Origin: an uncultured Methylococcaceae bacterium
Lineage (GTDB): Bacteria; Pseudomonadota; Gammaproteobacteria; Methylococcales; Methylomonadaceae
Length of the DNA: 52,408 nucleotides
Assembly: GCA_903928685.1 (NCBI GenBank)
Contig: CAIYRS010000041.1
Coordinates: 1-52,408, forward strand
Reading direction: 5' to 3'
Below the pieces are notes generated by a model. That model was not told the DNA's origin, searched no databases, and saw nothing but the letters and a program-made list of their open reading frames with translations. Positions 8,091-17,042 of the stretch are shown here, piece by piece (positions within the stretch are counted from its first letter, which is position 1; every line of letters begins with the position of its first letter). Position numbers and translations under genes: made by a program.

Positions 8091-9427
8091 ATGCCCAGCT
8101 TTTTTTCCAAATAATGGATGTTTTGTCCACCTGCGGCAAAGGCGCTATCGCTCATGATGTCTTGTTGTAGCGGGATATTGGTTTTAATGCCATCAATGAT
8201 GATTTCACTTAACGCGGTATTCATTCTGGCAATTGCGCCGTCGCGGGTTTCGCCGTGGGCGATCAATTTACCGATCATGGAATCATAATACGGTGGTACG
8301 CGGTAACCGTTGTAAATATGGGTTTCGCAACGGATGCCTGGGCCGCCTGGCATGTGGAATTGGTTGATGACGCCAGGGCAAGGCATGAAGGTTTTTGGGT
8401 CTTCGGCATTTAAGCGGCATTCAATGGCATGGCCTTGAATTTTCACTTGATCTTGAGTGATGGATAACGGCTCGCCAGCGGCAATGCGTAATTGCTCTTT
8501 AACGATGTCAAAACCAGTAACCATTTCGGTAACCGGATGCTCAACCTGTACGCGGGTGTTCATTTCTATGAAATAAAACTCGCCTCTTTCATATAAGAAC
8601 TCAAACGTGCCTGCACCCAAATAGCCAATGTCTACACAGGCTTTAGCGCAACGTTCACCGATGAGTTTGCGTTGTTCTTCAGTGATGCCTGGTGCTGGTG
8701 CTTCTTCCACAACTTTTTGGTGACGGCGTTGCATAGAGCAATCGCGTTCGCCCAAGTGGATAGCGTTACCGTGCGAATCCGCCATGACTTGGAATTCAAT
8801 ATGCCGTGGGTTTTCTAAGAACTTTTCCATGTACACGGTGGAATTGCCAAACGCGCTGCCTGCTTCGGCTTTAGTCATGGCAATGGCATTGATTAACGCC
8901 GCTTCGGTATGCACTGTACGCATACCACGTCCACCGCCGCCGCCAGCGGCTTTAATGATGACCGGATAGCCAATTTCTTGTGCCAGTTTGAGGTTGGCTT
9001 TCGGGTCGTCAGACAGTGGGTCGTTGTTGCCCGGTACACAAGGGATGCCAGCGGCAATCATGGCGTTTTTGGCAGAAATCTTGTCACCCATGATGCGGAT
9101 GGTTTCTGCATTAGGGCCAATAAACACAAAACCGCTTTGTTTGACTTTTTCGGCGAAGTCGGCGTTTTCCGATAAAAATCCGTAGCCTGGATGGATGGCT
9201 TCGGCATCGGTGACTTCGGCTGCGCTGATAATGGCAGGGATGTTCAGGTAACTGTCGGTGGAAGACGCAGGCCCTATGCACACGGATTCATCCGCAAGGC
9301 GAACGTGTTTGAGGTCGCGGTCTGCCTCTGAATGTACGGCAACTACTTTAACGCCCAATTCCCGGCAGGCGCGCAAGATGCGTAAGGCAATTTCGCCACG
9401 ATTGGCGATAACTATTTTGTCGAACAT
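8084..9427 (-). CDS. accC: Acetyl-CoA carboxylase biotin carboxylase subunit AccC
   Basis: AccC carries out ATP-dependent carboxylation of biotin on AccB, the first half-reaction of acetyl-CoA carboxylase. The 447-residue length is standard. It starts [25 protein letters not shown] and has the ATP-grasp domain with the Gly-rich loop [11 protein letters not shown], the [20 protein letters not shown] segment and the [12 protein letters not shown] active-site segment. It lies 20 bp after accB on the same strand. Its stop codon lies inside the terminal repeat of the element at 7709-8090. Confidence 0.98.
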   Translation of the reverse strand: MFDKIVIANRGEIALRILRACRELGVKVVAVHSEADRDLKHVRLADESVCIGPASSTDSYLNIPAIISAAEVTDAEAIHPGYGFLSENADFAEKVKQSGFVFIGPNAETIRIMGDKISAKNAMIAAGIPCVPGNNDPLSDDPKANLKLAQEIGYPVIIKAAGGGGGRGMRTVHTEAALINAIAMTKAEAGSAFGNSTVYMEKFLENPRHIEFQVMADSHGNAIHLGERDCSMQRRHQKVVEEAPAPGITEEQRKLIGERCAKACVDIGYLGAGTFEFLYERGEFYFIEMNTRVQVEHPVTEMVTGFDIVKEQLRIAAGEPLSITQDQVKIQGHAIECRLNAEDPKTFMPCPGVINQFHMPGGPGIRCETHIYNGYRVPPYYDSMIGKLIAHGETRDGAIARMNTALSEIIIDGIKTNIPLQQDIMSDSAFAAGGQNIHYLEKKLGIY

Positions 9428-9447
9428 AAATCCCTCGTTACTTCAAA

Positions 9448-9894
9448 TTATTCAATGACGAATAAAGGCTGTCCGTATTCAACTGGTTCGGCATTACCCA
9501 CCAAAATTTTGGTGACAGTACCGGATTTGTCGGCTTCGATTTGGTTGAGGATTTTCATGGCTTCAATAATGCACAGAGTTTCCCCGGATTGTACCGATTG
9601 GCCGACATCAACAAAGGCTTTCGATTCAGGGGTGGCTGAGCGGTAAAAAGTGCCAACCATAGGCGATTTGACGATATGGCCTGTGATAACGTCTTCAGCA
9701 GGGGCAGCGCTGGCAGCGGCAATAGCGGGTGCAGCGGCGGCTGGCGCGACAGGGGCTGGCGCGGCATAGGCAACGGGCGCACTGCTGCCATAACGGCTGA
9801 TGCGGATATATTCTTCGCCTTCTTGGACTTCAATCTCGGCGATTCCCGATTCTTCGACGATGTCGATCAGTTTTTTTATTTTTCTAATATCCAT
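9448..9894 (-). CDS. accB: Acetyl-CoA carboxylase biotin carboxyl carrier protein AccB
   Basis: AccB carries the biotin that AccC carboxylates. The 148-residue protein has an N-terminal region starting [17 protein letters not shown], a flexible Ala/Pro linker (about residues 40-70) and a C-terminal biotinyl domain. The biotinylated Lys lies in [15 protein letters not shown]; the residue after Lys is Ile rather than the commoner Met or Leu, a conservative change. It forms an operon with aroQ (3 bp upstream) and accC. Confidence 0.97.
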   Translation of the reverse strand: MDIRKIKKLIDIVEESGIAEIEVQEGEEYIRISRYGSSAPVAYAAPAPVAPAAAAPAIAAASAAPAEDVITGHIVKSPMVGTFYRSATPESKAFVDVGQSVQSGETLCIIEAMKILNQIEADKSGTVTKILVGNAEPVEYGQPLFVIE

Positions 9895-9897
9895 AGT

Positions 9898-10344
9898 TTA
9901 TGGTCTCACTGTTAATAACTGATGGGCGGCCTGTAAGGCCAGTTGGTATCCGATTGCCCCCATTCCTGAGATTAGCCCTTGGGCAATATCCGAGAAATAC
10001 GAGTGTTTTCTAAAGGCTTCACGTGCATGGATGTTGGATAAATGCACTTCAATAAACGGTATTTTGGTAGCAAGCAGCGCATCACGGATGGCAACGCTGG
10101 TATGGGTGAATGCCGCCGGGTTAATGATAATGAAGTCGGTTTTTGCGAAATAAGCGTTGTGGATGAGGTCGACAATTTCATGTTCGGCATTGCTTTGCTG
10201 GCAGCGCAACTGGTGTCCCAATTGTGTGGCTTGCTGTTCAAGCATAGTACAAATATCAGCCAAGGTTTGGTTTCCATAGAGGCTGGGTTCGCGTAAACCG
10301 AGTAAGTTTAGGTTTGGGCCGTTGATTACCAATATTGTTGCCAT
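9898..10344 (-). CDS. aroQ: Type II 3-dehydroquinate dehydratase AroQ
   Basis: AroQ dehydrates 3-dehydroquinate to 3-dehydroshikimate, the third step of the shikimate pathway. The 148-residue length is normal. Visible motifs are [21 protein letters not shown] with the catalytic Tyr, [18 protein letters not shown], and [18 protein letters not shown] with the catalytic His. It is the first gene of the aroQ-accB-accC operon; the promoter should lie in the 169-bp divergent region shared with ubiG. Confidence 0.97.
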   Translation of the reverse strand: MATILVINGPNLNLLGLREPSLYGNQTLADICTMLEQQATQLGHQLRCQQSNAEHEIVDLIHNAYFAKTDFIIINPAAFTHTSVAIRDALLATKIPFIEVHLSNIHAREAFRKHSYFSDIAQGLISGMGAIGYQLALQAAHQLLTVRP

Positions 10345-10513
10345 CTGTACCGATTTGGTGAGTTTGGGGGCTATAAACCGGACAATTTTACCGTTTTGTG
10401 TTGGTTTGTCTATATAAAATAATGGTGTTCATTGGACTTTGGGGAAGACGGCAAATGACGAATATCCGACTAATAGAGTAAACTATAAATTATCTAATTA
10501 AGGGTTTAGCACG

Positions 10514-11221
10514 ATGACAGTAACAGATAATGTACATTTGCATGAAATCAGCAAATTTGGCTCTATGGCAGAGCGGTGGTGGGATGAGCAAGGCGAATTT
10601 AAGACTTTGCACGATATTAATCCGCTACGCCTAGAATTCATCCAGCGCTACATCGACATTAGCGGCAAACGCATGGTTGATGTCGGTTGTGGCGGCGGTA
10701 TCTTGACCGAAGCGCTAGCTAAGCACGGTGCGGAAGCTTTAGGCATCGATCTGAGTGATGATTTGGTGGACATTGCCGATTTGCATGGTTTGGAAACAGG
10801 CAGTAATGCGAACTATCAAAAAATCAGTGCCGAAGCCTTGGCGGAAGCGCAGCCAGCGGCGTTCGACCACGTTACTTGTATGGAAATGTTGGAACATGTC
10901 CCTGATCCGGCTTCTATTATTGAAGCTTGCGCTACGTTGGTAAAACCCGGTGGCATGGTATTTTTTTCTACTCTCAATCGTCAGCCTAAGGCATATTTAT
11001 TAGCCATTTTGGCGGCTGAACATCTCTTACAAATGTTGCCGAAAGGCACACACGATTACAAAACCTTCATCAAGCCGTCGGAACTCAGCCAGTCGGCACG
11101 TTTGGCGGGCTTGCAACTGCAAGGCATGGTCGGCATTGAATACAATCCATTCAACAAACGTTTCAGCCTCGGCAAAGATATTGGCGTCAACTACATTGCC
11201 GCCTTCAAACGGCCTGAATGA
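10514..11221 (+). CDS. ubiG: Ubiquinone biosynthesis O-methyltransferase UbiG
   Basis: UbiG performs both O-methylations of ubiquinone biosynthesis. The protein of 235 residues has the N-terminal EISKFGSMAERWWDEQGEFKTLH signature, the SAM-binding loop VDVGCGGGILTEALAKHG and the motif MEMLEHVPDP. AGGG lies about 9 bases upstream of the ATG. The stop overlaps the start of the HAD phosphatase gene, forming the ubiG-mupP-yciK arrangement known from pseudomonads. Confidence 0.97.
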   Translation: MTVTDNVHLHEISKFGSMAERWWDEQGEFKTLHDINPLRLEFIQRYIDISGKRMVDVGCGGGILTEALAKHGAEALGIDLSDDLVDIADLHGLETGSNANYQKISAEALAEAQPAAFDHVTCMEMLEHVPDPASIIEACATLVKPGGMVFFSTLNRQPKAYLLAILAAEHLLQMLPKGTHDYKTFIKPSELSQSARLAGLQLQGMVGIEYNPFNKRFSLGKDIGVNYIAAFKRPE

Positions 11222-11901
11222 TGCTTATGGATTTTAAGCTTAGCTGCGTATTGTTTGATTTGGATGGCACGTTGGTAGATACCGCGCCAGATTTGATCGC
11301 TTGTTTTAACCAAGCCTTACAGCTACACCAGTTGCCTACGGTTGAGGCCGCCTCAGTAAAACCGTACATTTCTTTTGGCGCGATGGCGATGATTAAAGCC
11401 AAAGTCGGTGAGCAATTGGCAGAGCAGCAGCAAGCCGAATTGTTAGAAACCATGCTGGATCTTTACCAAAACAATATCGCCGTCCATAGCGTATTTTTTG
11501 ATGGCATTGCCGATACCTTGGCGATGATTGAAGCCGCAGGATTGAAATGGGGCGTGGTCACCAACAAGCGCGAACGCTTCACCAAACCGTTGATGCAGGC
11601 TTTGCAATTGACCGACCGCGCCGCCTGCATAATCAGCGGCGATACCACCGCCAATCCTAAGCCGCATCCTGAGCCAATGCTCACCGCTTGCCAACATGCA
11701 GGCGTTCAACCAGAACAGTGTGTTTACATTGGTGATGCCAGCCATGACATTATTGCTGGCAAGGCCGCGCAGATGAAAACCTTAGCAGCGGTTTACGGTT
11801 ATTTAAAACCCACCGATACCCCGGAAACCTGGGGCGCAGATGCCTTAATCGCGTCTCCCCAACAATTATCAGCATGGATTCAATCAGCGTTATGCCGTTA
11901 A
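11218..11901 (+). CDS. mupP: HAD phosphatase, probable N-acetylmuramate 6-phosphate phosphatase
   Basis: This is a 227-residue HAD-superfamily hydrolase (Gph/PGP-like) with motif I VLFDLDGTLVDTAPDL, motif II VVTNK, the conserved Lys in ANPKPHPEP and motif IV YIGDASHDIIAG. Sequence alone would allow phosphoglycolate phosphatase. The position between ubiG and a yciK-type SDR is the one occupied by MupP in Pseudomonas, which dephosphorylates MurNAc-6-P for cell-wall recycling, and nagZ of the same pathway lies 4 kb downstream. The start may be 11218 (overlapping the ubiG stop) or the third Met at 11227. Confidence 0.75.
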   Translation: MMLMDFKLSCVLFDLDGTLVDTAPDLIACFNQALQLHQLPTVEAASVKPYISFGAMAMIKAKVGEQLAEQQQAELLETMLDLYQNNIAVHSVFFDGIADTLAMIEAAGLKWGVVTNKRERFTKPLMQALQLTDRAACIISGDTTANPKPHPEPMLTACQHAGVQPEQCVYIGDASHDIIAGKAAQMKTLAAVYGYLKPTDTPETWGADALIASPQQLSAWIQSALCR

Positions 11902-12620
11902 CAGAACAAGTCATTTTAATCACTGGCGCAGGTGGCGGTCTCGGCGGCACAGCGGCGTTGGCATTGGCAGGGCAGGGCGCAAAAATTATTTTGTTGGACA
12001 ACAGCATCGCCAAGCTAGAAAAAACTTACGACAGCATTGTTGCCGCTAACGCCCCTGAGCCGATCATGTACCCTTTTGATTTGGCCGGTGCAAGTGAAGC
12101 TGATTATCAAGAATTGGCTGACCGCGTTGCCGACAAATATGGTGCATTGCAGGGATTGCTACATTCAGCCGTAGAATTCGCCGCATTTACCCCGATGGCG
12201 ATGGTAAAAACCAAAGATTGGGGACATAGCTTAAACGTCAATCTCAATGCGCCGTTTTTACTCACACGCGTGCTGTTGCCGTTATTGCAAAAAAGCCCTC
12301 ATGCGTCGGTTGTGTTCACCTCGGATTCCTCCGCACGGCTCGCCCCTGCGTATTCTGCTGCTTATGGCGTCGCCAAAATCGCTTTAGAAGGCTTTGCCAA
12401 AATTTTGGCGGAAGAATTGGAAGGCGAGCAAAAAGTCAGGGTAAATACCCTTATCCCAGGACCAGTCGATTCTCCGCTACGTAAACGCGCTTATCCGGCG
12501 GAAGATAAAAGCCAGTTGCCACTGATGGCTTCTTTAGCGCCGGTCTACTTATACTTATTTGGCGCACAAAGTCTTGGCGTAACAGGCCAAACCATTGATG
12601 CCCGTACTTTCCACTTGTAA
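11874..12620 (+). CDS. YciK-family short-chain dehydrogenase
   Basis: This is an SDR oxidoreductase with the NAD(P)-binding TGAGGGLGGTAALAL motif near the N-terminus, the catalytic Ser at SDSSAR and the YxxxK motif in AYGVAKIAL. The 248 residues and the gene position after ubiG-mupP match YciK proteins, whose substrate is unknown. The frame overlaps the end of mupP; a second ATG at 11892 would shorten the overlap to 10 bases and gives MPLTEQVILITG, also plausible. Confidence 0.87.
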   Translation: MDSISVMPLTEQVILITGAGGGLGGTAALALAGQGAKIILLDNSIAKLEKTYDSIVAANAPEPIMYPFDLAGASEADYQELADRVADKYGALQGLLHSAVEFAAFTPMAMVKTKDWGHSLNVNLNAPFLLTRVLLPLLQKSPHASVVFTSDSSARLAPAYSAAYGVAKIALEGFAKILAEELEGEQKVRVNTLIPGPVDSPLRKRAYPAEDKSQLPLMASLAPVYLYLFGAQSLGVTGQTIDARTFHL

Positions 12621-12630
12621 ATAAACGCTT

Positions 12631-13179
12631 ATGTCTGAACGAGAAACTGTAGTTTTAACCCGCGATGTCACTATCGTCACCATTCCTGATGGCACTACCA
12701 GCAGCCTAGATAAAGGCGAGGAAGTCACCATCCACCAAGCTTTGGGCGATAACTACACGGTTATTACCCAATACGGGCATATGGTGCGGATTGCAGGTGT
12801 CGATGCCGATGCTTTAGGTAAGGAAATCATGCAATTGCAAACCTTATCAGCAGAAACCGATGCCGACGCGGTGGAGAAAAATTGCTGGGAAGTGATGAAA
12901 ACAGTCTATGACCCAGAAATCCCCGTAAATATTGTCGATTTAGGATTAGTGTACTATTGTTTAGTCTCAGCGATGGATGATGGCAAGCACCTAGTGCGGG
13001 TAATGATGACCTTAACCGCACCAGGCTGTGGTATGGGGCCAGTTATTCAAGGCGATGTGGAATCCAAAATCCGGGCTTTACCAGGTGTCGGCATAGCGAA
13101 TGTTGAAGTGGTATTAGATCCGCCTTGGTCCCGCGATATGATGTCGGAAGTGGCAAAGTTGCAATTGGGTATGTATTGA
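12631..13179 (+). CDS. sufT: Fe-S cluster assembly protein SufT (MIP18/DUF59 family)
   Basis: This is a 182-residue protein whose C-terminal two-thirds is a MIP18/PaaD-like domain (NCWEVMKTVYDPEIPVNIVDLGLVYY, LTAPGCGMGPVIQGDVESKI, VVLDPPWSRDMMSE). The N-terminal extension is typical of SufT, an auxiliary factor in Fe-S protein maturation. It usually lies in a suf operon; here it stands alone, 10 bp after the yciK-type gene, so it is probably the last gene of the ubiG operon. Confidence 0.85.
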   Translation: MSERETVVLTRDVTIVTIPDGTTSSLDKGEEVTIHQALGDNYTVITQYGHMVRIAGVDADALGKEIMQLQTLSAETDADAVEKNCWEVMKTVYDPEIPVNIVDLGLVYYCLVSAMDDGKHLVRVMMTLTAPGCGMGPVIQGDVESKIRALPGVGIANVEVVLDPPWSRDMMSEVAKLQLGMY

Positions 13180-13275
13180 TAGCGAATTGCCGCTTTCCTA
13201 AGCATCTGTTTTTATGAGAATTAAAAATCCGCTTAGTATAGCGACTACCTTAACTATCAATAAAAGAACTTGGCA

Positions 13276-15033
13276 ATGTCGTCATCTGATCTGCAAGCTG
13301 AATTACATAGAATTCTAAACGACAAATTGCTGACGCCATTTTTTCAGCCGATTGTGTCGCTACGTCTTGAAAGCATTATTGGCTATGAAGCCTTAATCCG
13401 GGGCCCGGCAGACAGCCCGTTGTACAGCCCAGGCGTGCTATTCAATGTCGCCGAGCGGCTTAATTTAAGCACCGATTTAGAACTGCTTTGCCGCGAACTC
13501 ACCATTGCCAGCTTTGCCGAGCGAAAACTTAAGGAAAAGTTGTTTATCAATATCAATCCGGCAGTTTTATTGCAGCCGGATTTTAAAAAAGGCCAAACCA
13601 TCAAGCTATTGCAGCAATACCAGCTTGATCCTTCCCAAGTTGTCATTGAACTGACCGAGCATTACCCGTCTGACGATTACCATTTTATGCAAGTTGCCAT
13701 GCAGCATTACCGCACCATGGGCTTCCAAATTGCCATCGACGATTTAGGCTGTGGTTATTCCGGATTGCGTTTGTGGTCAGAATTGCTGCCCGATTTTGTC
13801 AAGATAGACAAGCACTTCATCAACGGCATCGACAAAGACCCGGTAAAGCATAACTTCGTTAAATCCATCCAAACCATTGCTAGCTCACTGAATTGCACCA
13901 TGATTGCCGAAGGTGTAGAAACCGAAGGCGAGTTTAAAGCCGTGGCAAAACTGGGCATAAGCCACGCCCAAGGCTATTATTTTGCCAAACCTGCCGCCAC
14001 GCCTTTAGCTGAAATTGCGCCTAACTTATTCATCAAAGAAAACCATAATCCCCAGCTGAGCATTGGTGTAAAAAACGCCAGCGACATTGCCAAATATATT
14101 CCACCAGTGCCGTCATCCACCTCCGTGCAAGCGGTGTTTGATGTTTTTCAGCAAAATATGGCCTTGAATTTTCTGCCATTAGTTGATGATGGCATCCCCA
14201 ATGGCTTGGTTTTTCGGGAACGCTTCATCACCATGTTGTTTAGCAATCGCTATGGTTTGGATTTGTTCGGGAAAAAAGCCGTGCAAGCCTTTTTCCCTAG
14301 CCAGCCATTATTAGTAGCCCATGATGAAGCCATCCAGTCGGTCAGCCAAAAACTGGTTGCTATTACCTCAAACAACCCGGCGTTTATTGTTACCCGTGAC
14401 GATTTATATGTCGGCGTGGCGACACTGTTGGATTTGTTGGCAGAAATCACCGAGCAACAAATCCAATATGCCAAATACGCCAATCCGCTGACCTTATTGC
14501 CCGGCAGTGTGCCTATCAATAACTTTATGAACAAGTTGCTGGAAGCAGGGCAGGCGTTTTGCGTCGGTTATTTTGATTTGGATAACTTCAAGCCATTTAA
14601 CGATGTCTACGGCTATAGCGCAGGTGATGACATCATCAAGCTGTTGGCGAATACCATCACCCAAAAAGTACCTGCGGATAAGGCCATGATTGGGCATATC
14701 GGCGGCGATGATTTTATTGTGGTATTCACTTGCTCTGATTGGTCTGGTTATTGTGAAAGCATCTTAAAAGTCTTTGCCGAAAACGTATTGCTGTTTTACC
14801 GCACGGAAGATTTACAAGCTGGCGGTATCGTTGCCGAAAACCGCAATGGTGACAGTTGTTTCTTCCCCATTATTAGCGTGTCTGTCGGGCTGGTGGATGA
14901 ATCGCTCACCAACCTGTGTAAAAGCCATGTGGAAATCGCCGATTTAGCAGCGGATGCTAAGAAACAAGCGAAAAAATCTACGGGTAATAGCCTGTTTGTT
15001 AACAAGCGCAAGCCAGATAGTAAGTGTTATTGA
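13276..15033 (+). CDS. EAL-CBS-GGDEF cyclic-di-GMP enzyme
   Basis: This is a 585-residue soluble protein. An N-terminal EAL domain (about 1-250) keeps the catalytic set: YEALIRG, ININPAVL, VIELTEHYP, IDDLGCGYSGL, VKIDKHF, IAEGVETEGE. A CBS-pair region (about 275-400) and a C-terminal GGDEF domain follow, with FDLDNFKPFNDVYGYSAGDD and IGGDDFIVVF, i.e. GGDDF in place of GGDEF. The intact EAL predicts c-di-GMP phosphodiesterase activity; GGDDF may be active or a GTP-binding regulatory domain. An upstream in-frame TTG at 13270 is less likely as start than the ATG at 13276. There is no membrane segment, so input is presumably via the CBS domains. Confidence 0.9.
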   Translation: MSSSDLQAELHRILNDKLLTPFFQPIVSLRLESIIGYEALIRGPADSPLYSPGVLFNVAERLNLSTDLELLCRELTIASFAERKLKEKLFININPAVLLQPDFKKGQTIKLLQQYQLDPSQVVIELTEHYPSDDYHFMQVAMQHYRTMGFQIAIDDLGCGYSGLRLWSELLPDFVKIDKHFINGIDKDPVKHNFVKSIQTIASSLNCTMIAEGVETEGEFKAVAKLGISHAQGYYFAKPAATPLAEIAPNLFIKENHNPQLSIGVKNASDIAKYIPPVPSSTSVQAVFDVFQQNMALNFLPLVDDGIPNGLVFRERFITMLFSNRYGLDLFGKKAVQAFFPSQPLLVAHDEAIQSVSQKLVAITSNNPAFIVTRDDLYVGVATLLDLLAEITEQQIQYAKYANPLTLLPGSVPINNFMNKLLEAGQAFCVGYFDLDNFKPFNDVYGYSAGDDIIKLLANTITQKVPADKAMIGHIGGDDFIVVFTCSDWSGYCESILKVFAENVLLFYRTEDLQAGGIVAENRNGDSCFFPIISVSVGLVDESLTNLCKSHVEIADLAADAKKQAKKSTGNSLFVNKRKPDSKCY

Positions 15034-15076
15034 TAGGATTGTGTTGGAATGGGTTTTTATAGTTCCCACGCTCAGG

Positions 15077-15257
15077 CGTCACTGCCATTAAGTTAAGGAA
15101 AAAATTATACAGTACAAAGACTTAAACCGTTCGTGCTCGACTGCATGGATGCAGGAGGTAGAGCAACGCATGGAGCAGTTGCCGAGAGCTTGTCGAAGCA
15201 TGAATGGTTTAAGTCTTTGTACTGTATAATTTTTTCCTTAACTTAATGGCAGTGACG
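15077..15257. repeat. 52-bp perfect inverted repeat with embedded module
   Basis: Arms 15077-15128 and 15206-15257 are complementary over all 52 positions (outer end CGTCACTGCC, inner end GACTTAAACC), spaced by 77 bp. The spacer carries the module at 15138-15185 and the fragment GAGCTTGTCGAAG, matching the REP arm at 4796-4808. The outer arm sequence has a diverged solo relative at about 49917-49950. It occupies the 436-bp gap between the EAL-CBS-GGDEF gene and nagZ, where I see no coding sequence. Confidence 0.85.
15138..15185. repeat. Second copy of the 47-bp module (inverted)
   Basis: Reverse complement of 7834-7880, beginning CGACTGCATGGATGCAGGAG and ending GAGCAGTTGCCGA, differing by two extra bases (TG). 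It is located in the loop of the long inverted repeat. Confidence 0.8.
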
Positions 15258-15469
15258 CTCCGGCGTACCCTCTGGGGCATAAATGGGAGTTCATCATCCA
15301 ATGCTCCAGCGTTGTTTGCCGGTGAAAGGAAACGCCGGAACGTATGAACAATAGTCAATCTTTATAAGCTATTACCCCCAGCAACTCGCCCCAGCATGTT
15401 CAATCCCTAGCAAATTGTGTAATATCCCTCCACCTGTAACCGCTTCCCCTTGGCATTTCCCAAAACACT

Positions 15470-16489
15470 ATGAGCAACCCTTATCCTATTGGCCCCGTTA
15501 TGTTGGACGTGGCGGGCCTGACGCTGACTGACCATGAGCGCGAAGTCATCAATCATCCCAACACGGGCGCGGTAATTTTATTCGCCCGTAACTACCAAGA
15601 CCCAGAACAAGTCAGCGCTCTGATCGCCGACATCCGCGCCGCCCGTAACGGCGCTATCTTGATTGCTGTAGACCAAGAAGGTGGCAGGGTGCAGCGCTTC
15701 CAAAATGGCTTCACCCGTCTGCCGCCTGCCGCCGCGTTTGCCCAAGCACCCGAATTGGCGGAACAAGCTGGTTGGCTGATGGCAACGGAATTATTAGCAG
15801 TAGGCGTGGATTTCAGTTTTGCGCCCGTGTTGGATATTGATTGCGGTGTCAGTGAAATTATCGGCAACCGCGCATTTTCCACCGATGCCGCCTTGGCTAC
15901 CGAGCTTTCCCGTGCGTTCAGAAACGGCATGAAAGCCGCAGGTATGGCAGCAACTGGCAAGCATTTTCCGGGACACGGTGCGGTCGCTTTAGATTCCCAT
16001 CTCACCCTGCCTGTTGATGACCGCGATTTGGACAGCATCCGCGCCAAAGATTTACTGCCATTTAAAACCCTGATTGCCGACGGCTTAGAAGGCATCATGC
16101 CCGCGCATGTGCTTTATCCACAAGTTGATCCTAATCCAGCGGGTTTTTCGCCGTTTTGGATACAGCAAATTTTGCGGCAAGAACTGCAATTTAACGGCAC
16201 AGTTTTCAGTGATGACTTAAGCATGGAAGGCGCGGCTTCAGTGGGTGATTTCCCTGAACGCGCTAGGCTGGCGCAACACGCGGGCTGCGATATGATTTTG
16301 GTTTGCAATAATCCAGTGGCGGCGGAACAAGTATTGGCGGCCTTACCGATTAGCCCCGACTCACTCCGCGAACAACGCCTCAACGCCATGCAAGGCCAAG
16401 CGGCATTAAACCGCGAGCAACTGATGGCAACCCCGCAATGGCAGCAAACCGCCGCCCGCATTACTGAGTTTGTGCAAAACTATGCTTAA
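15470..16489 (+). CDS. nagZ: Beta-N-acetylhexosaminidase NagZ
   Basis: NagZ is a family 3 glycoside hydrolase that removes GlcNAc from GlcNAc-anhydroMurNAc muropeptides in the cytoplasm during cell-wall recycling. The 339-residue protein has VDQEGGRVQRF, the GKHFPGHG segment with the general acid/base His, and the nucleophile Asp in VFSDDLSMEGA. The next gene starts inside its 3' end (8-base overlap), giving a nagZ-hpt-mtiP operon as in Pseudomonas. Confidence 0.96.
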   Translation: MSNPYPIGPVMLDVAGLTLTDHEREVINHPNTGAVILFARNYQDPEQVSALIADIRAARNGAILIAVDQEGGRVQRFQNGFTRLPPAAAFAQAPELAEQAGWLMATELLAVGVDFSFAPVLDIDCGVSEIIGNRAFSTDAALATELSRAFRNGMKAAGMAATGKHFPGHGAVALDSHLTLPVDDRDLDSIRAKDLLPFKTLIADGLEGIMPAHVLYPQVDPNPAGFSPFWIQQILRQELQFNGTVFSDDLSMEGAASVGDFPERARLAQHAGCDMILVCNNPVAAEQVLAALPISPDSLREQRLNAMQGQAALNREQLMATPQWQQTAARITEFVQNYA

Positions 16490-17039
16490 TGAAATCAACC
16501 AAGTTTTAGCCACTGCCGAATTACTGTGCAGCGAACAACAAGTAGAAGCCGCTTTAGATAACATGGCGGTAGCCATCAACACGCAATTGGCAGACAGCAA
16601 CCCGTTGGTGTTGTGCGTGATGAACGGCGGCATCGTCGCCGCAGGCAAATTGCTCACCCGCTTGACCATGCCCTTGACTATCGATGCCATCAACGCCAGC
16701 CGTTACCACAACCAAACCACAGGTGGCATTATCCGTTGGCTATTAAAACCCAGCCAGCCTTTAGCAGGCCGTACCGTACTCATTGTTGATGATGTTTTAG
16801 ATGCAGGCATCACGCTTGCTGCCATCCACCAATTTTGTGTCGATGAAGGTGCAGCAGCGGTTTACAGCGCGGTGCTAGTAGAAAAAATCTTAGCCGTGGA
16901 TAAACCTATCGCTGCCGATTTTGTTGGCTTGCAAGTGGCAGACCGATACATTTTTGGCTATGGCATGGATTACAAAGGCTATTTACGCAACGCTGCGGGC
17001 ATTTATGCCTGTACGTTAAATGAAAATTCAGAGGTATAA
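16482..17039 (+). CDS. Hypoxanthine-guanine phosphoribosyltransferase
   Basis: This is a purine salvage enzyme converting hypoxanthine or guanine plus PRPP to nucleotides. The PRPP-binding signature VLIVDDVLDAGITL is intact, with VMNGGIVAAGKLL early and a YIFGYGMDYKGYLRN C-terminal segment. The start MLNEINQ at 16482 overlaps the nagZ stop by 8 bases; a start at 16470 would add four residues. It lies between nagZ and a methylthioinosine phosphorylase, whose product is hypoxanthine, so the neighbouring enzyme supplies its substrate. Confidence 0.93.
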   Translation: MLNEINQVLATAELLCSEQQVEAALDNMAVAINTQLADSNPLVLCVMNGGIVAAGKLLTRLTMPLTIDAINASRYHNQTTGGIIRWLLKPSQPLAGRTVLIVDDVLDAGITLAAIHQFCVDEGAAAVYSAVLVEKILAVDKPIAADFVGLQVADRYIFGYGMDYKGYLRNAAGIYACTLNENSEV

Positions 17040-17042
17040 ACA

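Noticed and set aside
7760-8157. Open frames of 78-101 codons in repeat copy 2
   Set aside because: Same repeat; the 47-bp insertion and frame differences between copies argue against coding.
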